A stretch of DNA of 64,000 bases, taken from assembly GCA_002077065.1 (NCBI GenBank), contig NAJO01000049.1, positions 186,001-250,000 of the forward strand. Reading direction: 5' to 3'. The notes under the pieces are model-generated. The model was not told the origin of the DNA. It ran no database searches and saw only the letters and a program-made list of their open reading frames with translations. Made by a program: the position numbers and the translations under genes. Numbering within the stretch: position 1 is the stretch's first letter; every line of letters starts with the position of its first letter. Below, piece after piece: positions 44,174 to 55,597 of this stretch. The stretch is from Cryoendolithus antarcticus. Its lineage: Eukaryota; Ascomycota; Dothideomycetes; Cladosporiales; Cladosporiaceae.

Positions 44174-45190
44174 TCAGAACCGATCCCTTCTCCGCTTCGT
44201 CCTGTACATCGTGAAGCCAAGATATGCTCCTGCAACAAGCAGCCCAAATACCATGAACTTTACGAAGAACCAGAACCACGAGCCACTCGAAGCCGACTTG
44301 TCCGTCTTGTACTTCCCTCGACTGTAGTCCTTCGTGCCCGCAGGTGGCGTGCCGGTTCGCCCACTGATCGAGTACAAGTTCCTCGTCTCGACGCTGACGA
44401 TGTCATGGTTGTCGCTCAGCTCTCCAGTCTCCGCGCTGAAGCCGAGATAGCTCACAGCAGGCAGCTTGGTATTGGGGATCTGGAAGCATCGGGTCCACTC
44501 GTCTTCCTTCTTGTAGAGCAGGTCTACAGTAAGCTCCTTGTCTTGGAAGTAGGTCACCTTGAGCCTTGTGGGAAAGTCGACGTTGCGGATGCCTCTCGCG
44601 GAGCAGCCAGCCAGCTCGTTTGCCTTACCATCGTTCCCAGAGTCGTACGCGGTCTGCCCATCGCCCACCATAGCCATGATATAGGGGAACACCACCCCCG
44701 GCCGGTTGTTCTTGTACGTGTCGAAGAACAGCCCGAGTCCCTCGAACTTGTCCTTCATCCCGAACACTGTGCCCTGCTCTGCTCGATCCTTCGTCACCCA
44801 CATAGCCATGCCATCGCCGAAGAGCGTTCCCGACCCATGAATCTTGAATTCAACCTCGACTTCCCAGTTGGTCGCTGTGAGAGGTACACGTGAGAAGAGC
44901 CATCCTGCTTCGGATTGATGTTGGCCCGTCAAGCGAATGTATTGATCTGCGCGGATCACTGTGCTGCCGCCGAAGTCGAACCAGCGGGATTGCAGGTCGG
45001 AGTCGAGATATGGCTGAGGGTCAATGTTAGCTAATGTGAGCAACGAGATCAAAGGGAGGCTTCGACACACGTTCGTCAAGCTGTGAGTCCGCAGGGGTAT
45101 CGTCTTGATATCAGTCTTGTCAATGTCCTCAGCGAAGGTGAAAGCTGCCAGCAGCAAGGGGAGGACCCGCGCGAAAAGTGTCGAAAGCAT
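44174..45190 (-). CDS. L-type lectin cargo receptor, VIP36/Emp46-like
   Basis: Exon 1 45190-45071 and exon 2 45013-44174 give 319 aa. The 57-nt intron is in frame and stop-free, so retention is possible, but removing it yields the family sequence RTHSLTNPYLDSDLQSRWF. The N-terminal signal peptide is MLSTLFARVLPLLLAAFTFA. The L-type lectin domain is evident: WLFSRVPLTATNWEVEVEFKI, GDGMAMWVT, GLGLFFDTYKNNR (Ca2+/sugar site) and YLGFSAETGEL...HDIVSVE. One TM helix (WFWFFVKFMVFGLLVAGAYL) is followed by a basic cytosolic tail ending RRRDRF, with a C-terminal Phe as in ER-export signals. There is no coiled coil, so it is closer to VIP36 than to Emp47. It probably carries glycoproteins from ER to Golgi. 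Confidence 0.93.
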   Translation of the reverse strand: MLSTLFARVLPLLLAAFTFAEDIDKTDIKTIPLRTHSLTNVCRSLPLISLLTLANIDPQPYLDSDLQSRWFDFGGSTVIRADQYIRLTGQHQSEAGWLFSRVPLTATNWEVEVEFKIHGSGTLFGDGMAMWVTKDRAEQGTVFGMKDKFEGLGLFFDTYKNNRPGVVFPYIMAMVGDGQTAYDSGNDGKANELAGCSARGIRNVDFPTRLKVTYFQDKELTVDLLYKKEDEWTRCFQIPNTKLPAVSYLGFSAETGELSDNHDIVSVETRNLYSISGRTGTPPAGTKDYSRGKYKTDKSASSGSWFWFFVKFMVFGLLVAGAYLGFTMYRTKRRRDRF

Positions 45191-45424
45191 GGTGGCTGGA
45201 CCACTGTGTGACCATGCGATCGAGACACCACAGCTCTCTGGTTTGATGTAGGTTGATCAACGTGGTGAAAGGCAGTCTATGTTGTCCACCGAGACGTCCA
45301 GCTGTTCGTTCCTTGAAGTCCCCCGCCAAGCGCAGCAACGCGGCTGAAGGCGAACATGGATCACGCGACATCACTCATATCACTGGCACATGGTCTAGCT
45401 TTCCCTTTTCCTTAAGTGCAAGCA

Positions 45425-46994
45425 ATGTCCCAATGGCTCTCAGATCTAGCCTCATCGCATAGACTCCAGCTAGGTCTGACCGCCTTGGTGTCTGGAGGAC
45501 TTGCGATCACTGCGGTGATTGGACTCCAGAATGCTAGACGATGGTACGATGTGCATGACCTGAAAGATTCGATCCCTGATCTTGATTCGAAGCACGACGT
45601 CGAGAAGGTATGTGTTACCTGGACCTTTTGATACTCCATCTGCTAATGATTCATAGATAAACAACTTCGGCGGTGCAGCTATCTCTGACACGACTGAGCA
45701 GAAAGACGATGAGCGAAGTGTCGCCCTAGCACGACGAGCCAGACTTGGCGACTACGATGAGGACCTGATCCTGGAGCAGCTCGCTCGCAATCGCGTCTTT
45801 CTGACCGACGATGGATTACGGAAGCTACGCAACGCCTTTGTGATCATCGTTGGCTGCGGTGGCGTCGGCTCTCACGCAGCTGCCGCACTGGCACGCTCTG
45901 GCTGCGGACGGATCAGATTGATCGACTTTGATCAGGTGACTCTCAGCTCGCTCAATCGACATGCAGTGGCTACGCTGTCAGACGTGGGGACGCCCAAAGT
46001 CACGACGCTACAACGACGACTTGAGCAGATTGTTCCCTGGGTCCACTTTGACTGCCGCAACCAATTGTTCAATGCCGCAAGTGCCAACTCTCAGCTCGAA
46101 GGTTGGACAGATGGCCAGGCTCCGACCTACGTGATCGATGCTATCGACAACATCGACTCGAAGGTTGCTCTACTGAAATACTGCCACGATAACTCTCTTC
46201 CTGTGATATCCTCAATGGGTGCAGGCTGCAAATCGGACCCCACGCGAGTCTTGATTGGGGATATCTCAGCATCTACTGACGATCCACTGTCCCGCGCCAC
46301 ACGTCGCAAGCTGCGACAGGGAGGCGTCAAGGAAGGCATTCCAGTAGTCTATTCTACCGAGAAGACTGCACCGGGCAAGGCTGAGCTGATACCGCTGCCC
46401 GAGGAACAATTCCAGAAGGGCTTGGTCAACGAGCTCGGCGTTCTTCCAGACTTCCGCGTCCGAATATTACCTGTGCTCGGCACGATGCCAGCTGTGTTCG
46501 GCCTCTGCGTTGCGAATCACGTCATGCTCGAGATCACAGGCTATCCGCACGAGTATGTCACCGGCAAAGTAAGGGACAAGATGTACGATGGAATTCTGGC
46601 CCAACTCCAGGGGCTTGAGGAACGTCTCGCTAAAGCAGACGGTGCTGGGAAGCAAGGCGTGCGGATGCGTGTCACAAGTGACGATGTCGGCTACCTGGTC
46701 GAGGAAGTGTTTCGAGGGCGCAGCGTAATATCTGGACTTGCTTCGCGGCTGGCATTGGCGCGATGGCGGAAGCCTGAGGATAAGTGGATAGATGATCGGA
46801 CGCCAGGGCAACGATTAGACGAGTTGCCACTCGATGCGCTGGTATGTATGACTAAGGATGAGATGCTGGAGCACGAGAAGCTTGTCCTGCGCGGAGACAG
46901 ACGGCCGGAGGATGTGTATGATCAAGCAGTGCTGGACCGCGTAGAAGCGAGATGGCAGGAGGAGCGTGACATGAAGACTAGATGGCAACACTAA
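45425..46994 (+). CDS. tRNA threonylcarbamoyladenosine dehydratase (Tcd1/2)
   Basis: Exons 45425-45607 and 45657-46994 with a 49-nt intron (phase 0, branch gctaat) give 506 aa. The N-terminal hydrophobic segment (LGLTALVSGGLAITAVIGL) fits the mitochondrial outer-membrane anchor of yeast Tcd1/Tcd2. The ThiF/E1-like fold follows: RLGDYDEDLILEQLARNRVF, nucleotide motif VIIVGCGGVGSHAAAALARSG, LIDFDQVTLSSLNRHAVAT, VIDAIDNIDSKVALLKYCH and SSMGAGCKSDPTRVLIGDIS. The C-terminal part (VFGLCVANHVMLEITGYP and beyond) is also typical. The enzyme converts t6A37 of tRNA to cyclic ct6A using ATP. I cannot decide between Tcd1 and Tcd2. Confidence 0.95.
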
Positions 46995-47454
46995 GTCACA
47001 GCTTCGGGCTAGCTGCAGCATCTCCATATTTGCCGCGATCGACCGTGCAAATTGTATGTACATACCCTTCCTCAAGCAACTCGGGCTTTGGCCGCAAGCC
47101 TCGATTGCGCGACCAACGTTATTCCTTATCTCGGCGACCCCAACTTCCCAATTGTCGAATAGCGTACACGTGGCCGAACACACACCATCCGCGACTTCGA
47201 CCCAGACTGTTGTGTCGTGCTCAAGTGAGCTTGCGCAAGCGACAGCCTCTGGCCCTCTGAATTTGTGGTTTGCCCAACTTTGTTTCCTCGGAGACAGCGG
47301 CCGATGGCTTGCCCGCAGTATCCTCGTCCGGCAATCTCCTTCAACCTGCAGCTCGTAGTCATGGTTTTCAGCGCGATGAATCGCTGTCGGGCGGACCCAG
47401 AGGCCATGTTCTCGTTTCAGACCCAGACGTACGCGACCGCCACATGAGCCGGAC
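46995..47454. other. Convergent intergenic spacer
   Basis: 460 bp between the stops of the Tcd and BolA genes. No feature is recognised. Confidence 0.4.
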
Positions 47455-47891
47455 CTACGGCGCCTTGGTTTTCATCTGTACCCCGTGCCACTTCTTGATC
47501 TCCTCGCCCAGCACCTTAGTCACGAGGCGATGTTGTTTGACAATCGGCAGACCAGCGAACTCCGCTGAGACAACGTCTAGAGCGTACATAGAGCCGCAGC
47601 CACCACTGACATCTTGCACCTGGACAGATGTTAGGCCATGTGATCCCGCGAGTAAACTCGACATTCCCTTACCTCAAGCTTGGTAGGATGCAGCGAGTTC
47701 TTCAGAATATTGAACACTTTGAGCTCGCCTTCGCCTAGAAAGTCGGGGGGTTGTACACCTTTCGTACTAGATTCCGTCGAATATAACCGTCCGAACGAAA
47801 TTGCGCGCGCTGGTACGGCGTATCCTGCACGACATGGTGCCCTTGTCACGCCGCTCGATACGCGTAGAAACGATCTCACTGGGGTGGTCAT
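47455..47891 (-). CDS. Mitochondrial BolA-family protein (Bol3/Aim1-like)
   Basis: Exons 47891-47673 and 47619-47455 with a 53-nt intron (phase 0) give 127 aa. The first 45 residues are basic and hydroxylated (MTTPVRSFLRVSSGVTRAP), a probable mitochondrial presequence. The BolA domain contains GEGELKVFNILKNSLHPTKLEVQD, then VSGGCGSMYALDVVSAEFAG and LPIVKQHRLVTKVLGEEIKK. The GCGSMY segment and the invariant His in KQHRLV are ligands or interaction residues for Fe-S clusters with monothiol glutaredoxin. Bol3 helps deliver 4Fe-4S clusters to late mitochondrial targets. Confidence 0.95.
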
Positions 47892-50800
47892 GATGTCGAC
47901 AGTAGTTATATGAGTGAAGTCGAGAATGTCCAATGGCCGCATGAACTGCTCTTGCTGACATCACACTCTGGGGTTATGCGAAGCGCCACCCGCAGAGCCT
48001 CCATCATCGAAGCAGCTCGCATGACTCGAGAAGTCTCACTTGATCCTCTTCATTGATACATGCCAGGTCGCGCGGCCGCAGCATCGACTCTGCTCAACGC
48101 GAATCGTGACGCTTCCCCTAGGCGATCGTCGCGCATAGACGACCTGTTCAACACAGCACGAACTTGTACAATAACGACGATCAGGACTGACCAAGTCTCC
48201 AGCCAAACTTCACATGTCAACCCCGCGAAGGCAGCTTGCGAAGCCCAGACGTCGACAGGCCTTCAAGATGTACCCAAGTACCGAGTACCTCCATCGCACT
48301 GCATGAAGTGTGCCAGTTCCAATTCTCGATAATCAAAGTCGTACAGCATGTCCGGGGATCGAGCAAATAAGAATGTCTCATCGTCGTGACAATAATACAA
48401 CGACGTGATGATAAGCTCCACAACGTCCTGTTGTGGTCACAGCGCACGTCCTCGCGATGTGGAGGAGCAGAGTGGGCGCGAGCGGTGAGCAATACTTGGG
48501 TGAGGTCGCGCTTCATGATTTTCGCACCCTGCCGATCGCACAGATGCGGTTCGAAGGTCCAGCGCTTGATGTGTAGCATTAACTTACTAGCGAGAGCCGC
48601 ACAACAGTCCCCACCTCCCTGCAGCGCTCATCTTCCCCAGACCCACTGCCCACGCAGCATAATTTCTCCAACGAAACCCACGCCCACGTTTAGCGCGCCG
48701 GATAATATTGATCACCAAAGCCAAGCGCATAACGCAAGCATCCTTGCTTTCTCAATGACCACGCCATGAGAAACGCCATTGCATGAGGGTGCGTGCCGCT
48801 GCACAAGCCTGTCAACGGCGTAATCTGTGCGTTCGTGACGGAGTTTGCTCCTGCCGCATTGGTGAGCGTCGGCGGGCTGCGATCCTGATCGATGATGTCG
48901 CTTGTAATGGTGTGAAGTGGATGACACAGCATCCTAGTGGTGATCTTGCGGCTCCCTGCGTTCGGACCGAGCGCGTGCTTCACCAACCGTGATTGTGAAC
49001 CGTGGTTGGGCAGTAAACCTTGGGGGCTTTGATATGAGAAACGTTCAACGGGCGCGAACAACGCGTTGTACCGACCATGGCGCGTCTAGGAGTCTATGTT
49101 CGTGTATACGCTCTGCTGGACGTGTGCAGTTAGTGCTGTCGTGACTTCTGCTCACGCATGGGAAGCTGATAGTTTCACCTTTCCCATGCAGTGACAGGCA
49201 GGGTTGTGGTGCAATATCGACGCTGTTAAGAGTGAGACCACTGCATCGCTTCCCCAGAGTCGCCCACGGATGTCGTGCCATTCGAGTGAACATGTCAGCT
49301 CGTGCAGTGCATTGCATTTGCGGATTGCGGGGTGGTCTGCATCCCGTATCGCGTTGACCATCCAATGCCAAAGCGTCTCGTCGGAGTACTTGTGGGTCTT
49401 GCCCGTTGTATTGGTGGTTTGAACACTTTCACATGCCAACCTCATCCCTACTGAGCATCCTCAACGCTCCCCAGACCCACATGGTACACGCGAGTGCAGC
49501 ACCAGAGACATATCGAGGGGGGATCTGAACCCATATATGCACCCCAGAAGTCATGTCTTGCATTCGAAGTGGAGACGCTTGACACTGGTTAAAGGGTCCA
49601 AATGAGGCCAAACCATCTCTGTCTGCCTGCCGTTTTTGGCGGAGTACTTCGGCGGTACTTTCGTGAGGTCGAGAGCTGTGGCGGTGCCCGCGAACGCCTG
49701 CCTTTTGCGTGGAGTCTGTGCTGGATTGAGCAGTTATGCAGACCCCGCGCTGCTTGGCAAGAGCGTTACGCCACAACTGTGCCGACATCGCGAGCCTTGA
49801 CGAGGAACAAGTACTGTCAATTCGATACACAGATCGTGCTATGGTAAGCTTGCTGCCAGTCTCATCAGCGATGCCGTACGATTTGCACGGTACGACAGCA
49901 ATCTCAAGGCCCAGACTCTCAACGTCGCGCGATAGTGGTGTGCAATTCCGACAGCAGTGGCATGATGCTCGCGTGAACCACCATTAAAACACGATCGTTC
50001 GGCATACGACACACACGAGCACTCTGTACGCCAGGGGCAGCACCGGCACTCACCCCGATAATTATACGAGTCCGCGGGATGCTCACACAATTCTGTGCGT
50101 GTTGGAGGGGTAGCTGCAGTGCATCCTGCGGTGGGATGCGATAATACTGTAGACAATCCATGCTTTGACGCGTTGCGACAGCCTATTGGGTTGTCTCGGA
50201 TGCGGTGTAGATTAGCTGGCCTGCGACCGGCACGCACGGCAGGGTTTGTCCCCAGCTGTCCACGTTTTGGGCTTGCTCGCTCGGCACGCCGAGCGTTTGA
50301 CTTGATGTCGTGCTGGATGTTGTGTTGCAATGCTGCAGCTGTCAGGAAGTACGTGCCATGCATTGACTTGAGCGAGCGCATTTTTGGGTGGTACTAGTAG
50401 TGATGATGCAGACCCACAATACGAAGCCGGGTGGCATCGCCAGTTATTTGCTCTCCATCGCGGATGTCGAAGGTTTGGATGTCGTAGGGCAGGGCGAGCT
50501 GCGCGTACAAACATGCTTCTGTAGACGCCACACGCTCCGTAAGCCGCGAACGGAAGACCAAGTTGCGATTCTCAGATATCGCCATCTCTGCCGATCATGC
50601 CAGCAGTCTCATTAACAGATCCACAACATGACGGACGTTGTTCTCCTCACGGAGGAGCCCCGTAATGGAGGTGGGTCTGGGGATTACAGACGACGGCGAC
50701 ATTTCTCCCACCCATATCGATAACCACGTTTGCGAATAGATTTTTTCCTCGCCAGCATGTCCTAGCGCCAGATCTTGCTCGCGCGCCAATCACACCACGC

Positions 50801-52170
50801 TGACAGATGCCGGACCAAAGCCACACCCGCGCCCGTGCATGTCAACTGCTACCCTTGGCAGTTAGATGCACAGAAGCACCATATCGTGTAATACCTTCGG
50901 TGCAGACGGAGACGTTGTCACGCGGAGCCGGAGATCGCAATATTGATTCAGTCCAGACGTGAGAGACACATGCGTGAGATGGGAAACGCTGGGGCTCGTC
51001 CAGAAGAAGCAGTGCAATGCGTGCAGCACCTATCAGTGGCGTGGAGACCGCTTGTGCCCGCGGCCTGCCAACATGAGTCGGAGAAGCTGAGAGGTGATGC
51101 CACAATCAAGTAGTAAGAGCCAGACTTGTGTGCACAATAATCGTGGTCTCGAATTATCAAATCAGAGATCCAGTGAGCACATCATCAACGCAATCGCTCT
51201 CGTCTTCCAGTGTTGATCAGTCGAGCATAACGCTCGCTTTGTCACCTTGTGGCTTGAGCGACATGGTACCACTCATCTCGTACCGAAGTATCGCCCTGGT
51301 ATCGATGAGCATGCCGCAGAGACCTTGCCGGGGCAGCCGTGTGTGGGCTGCCGCTATCGCTCCTCGTACCTTTCGACGGCGCTGCGTCGTGCATCTCCCC
51401 AACGTCCGTTCCCAAGCGTTTCGCTTGCTGACGCCCACTTTGAAGGCCCGCGCGGCGCTACATGGATGCGGAGTGCGGTTGAAGGTTGGCGGGCATCTGC
51501 GCACGCACCCTGGTCGCGATTCTGCACCGCCAAACACTCGGGTAGCCCTCCAGTCCTCGAGCGTCTCTCAACACAGCTGCACCCGCTGCCAACAATCTAG
51601 GCCTCTGCGCGCTGTGCTCCCACCTCTTTGCTGTTGCACTGCACAGCATCTGCTGCAAACTCATCATTATTGCTATCCTCTGTCACGTCTTTGACAGACA
51701 TCGACAGTCGTGTGTGGACTGCCGAGCATACCGTTGTTGGGGTACGCTGTATCCGGCGATTCGAAAGCAGGCACGCTACAGCAGTGTTGAGACACACGCT
51801 CTGCTTCGAGTCCTACTTGCCCAACACACGCACATCCTCACCAGGAGCGTGCATATTGGTCATCCAAAGATCGACTCACTATACCTCGACTCGGCGGCAT
51901 TCACTTGCTGTGCCTAACAGTCGACTCGATTCTCTGGACCTAGGAATAGGTCTTTCTTTCACACGACCAGCGTCACTCAGTGTCTGGCGCTGCATTTGCA
52001 TATATCCCTTTGGGTGCGTCATCACGAGCCATAGTCACCATCGTTGCATGTGCTAACACTTCTACCTCCCAGATTTCCTGCTGTTGTTGTTATCATTAAT
52101 GCTTTCCGCCGCATAATCATCCACCCTACCGACATCCTCCCAATCCCCGGCGCATACCGACCAAGGAGGA
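47892..52170. other. 4.3-kb stretch without recognised genes
   Basis: By far the longest gene-free stretch of the window. Many mid-size frames exist on both strands (for example 49839-50381 minus, 51128-51694 plus), but they overlap each other, lack domains and show no coherent intron pattern. A 9-bp inverted repeat (GCATGGGAA/TTCCCATGC) lies at 49156-49189. The last part is probably the 5' UTR and promoter of the Gac1-like gene. Non-coding transcription or a lineage-specific gene cannot be excluded. Confidence 0.4.
52014..52072 (+). other. Probable 5'-UTR intron of the Gac1-like gene
   Basis: Donor gtgcgt, branch tgctaac 16 nt before a pyrimidine-rich tract, acceptor cctcccag: a 59-nt intron by consensus, ending 98 bp before the start codon at 52171. 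Inferred from signals only. Confidence 0.5.
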
Positions 52171-54452
52171 ATGCCGTACACTCCCCCAACGCAGCAGTCC
52201 CCTGCGTCGTCCAAGTCCAACAGTCCCGCCGTCAGCCGCAGCAATTCATATAGTGAAGATGTTCCGCGGTCGCCGGCTCAGACTCGGCCACAGCTACCCA
52301 GATCACATTCATCCGCCTCGTATATGACGCGACACAGGCGAACGCCGTCCATGACAAGCTCTCAAGGCCCACCAACACCGACCGCTGAAGTGCCCGACAA
52401 CAGCATACAAGCGACCGACTTTGCCCAAAGAAGTAGCACCCGCCAGTCTCCGCCACCTGTGAACCACATTCTGATTCCGACAGGAGCTGTAATCTCGCCG
52501 CCAGACTCGTCTGAGGACTCAGACGGCGATGACAACAAAAAGAGAGGACGGCAGATGGAGCTTAGGGAGCTGCAGGACGCGGTCCGATCTATCGATCAGA
52601 AGAAGTCGGGCTCACCCGAGGCGACTCAAGAGCGGACAACATCTGCGTCAGAGCCGGCCTTACAGATCGTGTCACCAACGGCGTTGTCTGCTGAGGCACG
52701 GAAGATTTCACATTCGAGGTCCTCGACCGAGACTGCCATCATAATACCTCGAACGACGTCCTTTGCAGAGTCACCTGTTCAAGTCACCGACGATAGCGAC
52801 GAAGATGATGATGAAGATGGTGTGCCTAGCAAGCCGTCACTTGTGAGGAAGAAGTCTGGAGAGTTGGTCAAGCCTGCACTGAGACCTTCGTCAAGGCGGC
52901 GATACTCGAGCATGCCTGGCACGCCCACATACTCGAAGTCGGTGCACTTCAACGATAATGACAATCAGACGAGGCACTTCCTGCAGGTCGACAAGCCAAT
53001 GGCCGTATCTGCTGGCACATCGCCGGTGGAGAGCTACGAGAGCGAGTCGGAATATCCTTTCGACGACCAATTGAAAGCAAAGCGTGAGATCAAACTCACC
53101 AACTTTCCCACAGACTCTTTCGAGAGGCAGACACGGCCGATACGGGTTGAACGGATCTTCCTGGCAAGCGACATGGAGACACTGGTAGGCAAGGTGGCAG
53201 TGCAGAATATCTCCTTCCACAAGCTTGTGGTAGCAAGATTTACCTTTGACTCGTGGAAGACGACCTCTGAGGTTGTCGCTGAGTTCAACAACGACCCTAC
53301 CAATCCTGTGAACGACGGCTGCGACCGCTTCATCTTTCAGATCAAGTTGTCGGATGCTGCGAATGTTGACCACAAGACGCTGCTACTATGCACACGCTAC
53401 AACGTCAACGGTCAGGAATACTGGGATAACAACGACGACAAGAATTACCAGGTCGACTTTGTGAAGAATGCATCCACGAGAGCAGCGCAGTTCAAGCCTG
53501 CGTCAACGCTAGGCGCACGGCCATTGAACGCCATCCCACGAAGCCGACAGTCTCCTCCGCAATCTGCACATGGTCGAGGACGTCAAGATTCGACGGACGA
53601 CGAGTTCGGCACGCGGAATGGTGGCGCGAGCTACCACTTTGCACCCAATGACAGCTTCTTAGCCGAGAGCGGAGGATCTATCAAATTGAAGCCCAAGGTG
53701 AAGCGTGCCAGCGCTATCCCGACAGGTCAAGTGCAAGCACACAACAATCTTGGCGGGCGCTACGACTTCGGCGTCTCCCTCTCAGCCGCCCTTACGAGTG
53801 CGCAAGACAAGCTCGGCAGGTCTAGTGGACTGATGGGCGGCGTCACGCAAAAAGGAAGCGGCAGCTACTTCGGTCTCCAAGAGCGTAAAGATGGCCCCAC
53901 AGCTGTCGAGCACGACAAGCCGGAGCTTAATGGAGGCCGACCTGCCATCGGATCGGACCAGTATCGCGATCTGGTCCAGAAGTTTTGCTACGTAGGTTCC
54001 TCCAGCAAGACCTCACCTACGCTCGCCAACCACCCTACTGTTGCCGGCGTCGGACGATGAGCTGACTCTTTTGCTCCCAGTTCACCACTTCGGGGACTGG
54101 GAAGACGAGCACGGCCAGTAGCCGGAACGTCTCTGGGTCCACACCGGACAATGCCGCTGTGCCAACGATACCCCGATCAGAGCCACCAGCAGAGACAGAG
54201 ACTGCAGACGACGCGTCGAGCTCATCGAGTAGCGGCACGTCCTCGCCGACCGCCATGCTGGACGGCAACAACGACCGGAAAAGCCCGGGATCAGCATTAA
54301 GTCCATTTGTCTCGCGATCGAACTCGCCCACGCCATTTGCTGCCGAGTATGTTCATCGCGCTGCATCTCCGACTAGCTTCGGATATCCGTATTACAACAC
54401 AGCCCAGGAAAGCTACTTCGACTCTCCGCAACTCACAGCCATCCAAGGCTGA
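52171..54452 (+). CDS. Gac1-like PP1 regulatory subunit with CBM21
   Basis: Exons 52171-53991 and 54081-54452 with an 89-nt intron (phase 0) give 730 aa. Most of the chain is disordered, Ser/Pro rich. Near residue 256 is KSVHFND, an RVxF-type docking motif for protein phosphatase 1. Residues about 318-435 form a CBM21 glycogen-binding module: RVERIFLASDMETLVGKVAV, NISFHKLVVARFTFDSWKT, DRFIFQIKLSD and NGQEYWDNNDDKNYQVDF. Yeast Gac1/Pig1 tether PP1 (Glc7) to glycogen to activate glycogen synthase. The order RVxF then CBM21 is exactly that of the family. The C-terminal exon (TSPTAMLDGNND...) is low-complexity. Confidence 0.93.
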
Positions 54453-55597
54453 GCACACATTCTGGACAGCATGCTTCCGAGCAGCATACGGCTCGAGCAT
54501 AGCTTGCACTGCACTACCTTTCGGCGCACAAATCACGTCGCTCGCGAGAGCCATCACGCGGCATCTCTTCGCGAGCACTTCAGCTTCACCCTTCATGAAC
54601 TTACTCATGACATTGTTCTTCGCGACTTCAGCGAATACCTCTTTTACTTGTACTTACTGCGCGGCGTTCCGGATTCCTCAACTTTACATAGATCGGCTGG
54701 TGGCGGGCTGGGCAGGTGTTGCTTCATACTCGTACTCTATTTGGCAGCGACAAACTCCGCACATGTGTTTGCGTCTGAGCGGCAAAAGTGGTTTTTTGGG
54801 CTGGGGTGCTTCCTTCCGACTGTAGATGATGGCGGATCTTCGACAGCACACGGGTGGCCATTGGCTGCATTGTGGGTGGGATTGCAATGGCATTTTGCAC
54901 ATAGAACGGCTGGGATGGGGGTGGGACCTGGGACATGGCGGCTGGAAGTGCTGCTCAGAATCGATGGGGTGGGATGGTAGAGACGGAGGGTCAGACAGAT
55001 CCTGTTCGTGGGTATACTTAAGTGGTGTATAGCGGAAGAACATCCACTAAGCAACGGATTTTACCGTCTCGAGTTCGTGAGCAAAGCTGGGTGACACCAC
55101 TGTCTGCTCGACTTCCCCGACATGATGATGTTGCGGCGAGCACCTCAGATTCGCCCCTTATGTTACTTGTCAGTGCTTGTGTTCGGCTTGATCGTCAAGC
55201 ACCGAGATCGGCGTACTATGTTGAAGCGGACTTATATCAGTCCTTCCATGATGCTGTAGATCATCTCGCTCCCCTCACCCTGTTCACTTGCACGGTAAAG
55301 TCGTCTGTGCGATCTAACCCCACGAATCACGGCAAATGCAGCTCGCCGTCGATACGATATAGTTACATGTAAGTCAAGACGCTTCCGCATTGCTTGTCTC
55401 ACTCATACACCCGCTCTCCTGACTTCGCGATCTCATCCCATCCACGATCTTCTACCTCGAACTTATCCTCGAGTTCCAACTTGGCTGCACCCTTCGGAAG
55501 ACCTTCATCTCCCGGGTCACGAGGCTTACGACCGCACTGCCCCGATCATCACGCTGTGACTCCGATACCTATCGCTGCCGGTCCGGGCAAAGCAATC
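54453..55597. other. Intergenic, no recognised gene
   Basis: About 1.15 kb between the Gac1-like gene and the flavoprotein gene. The frame open upstream of 55598 has no ATG and no conserved sequence. Confidence 0.4.

Noticed and set aside
49156..49189. Inverted repeat GCATGGGAA/TTCCCATGC with a 16-nt loop
   Set aside because: Short arms in a long region are expected by chance; there is no following T-run and no neighbouring gene to link it to.
49839..50381. 180-codon minus frame in the gene-poor stretch
   Set aside because: It overlaps open frames on the opposite strand and shows no protein-like pattern.
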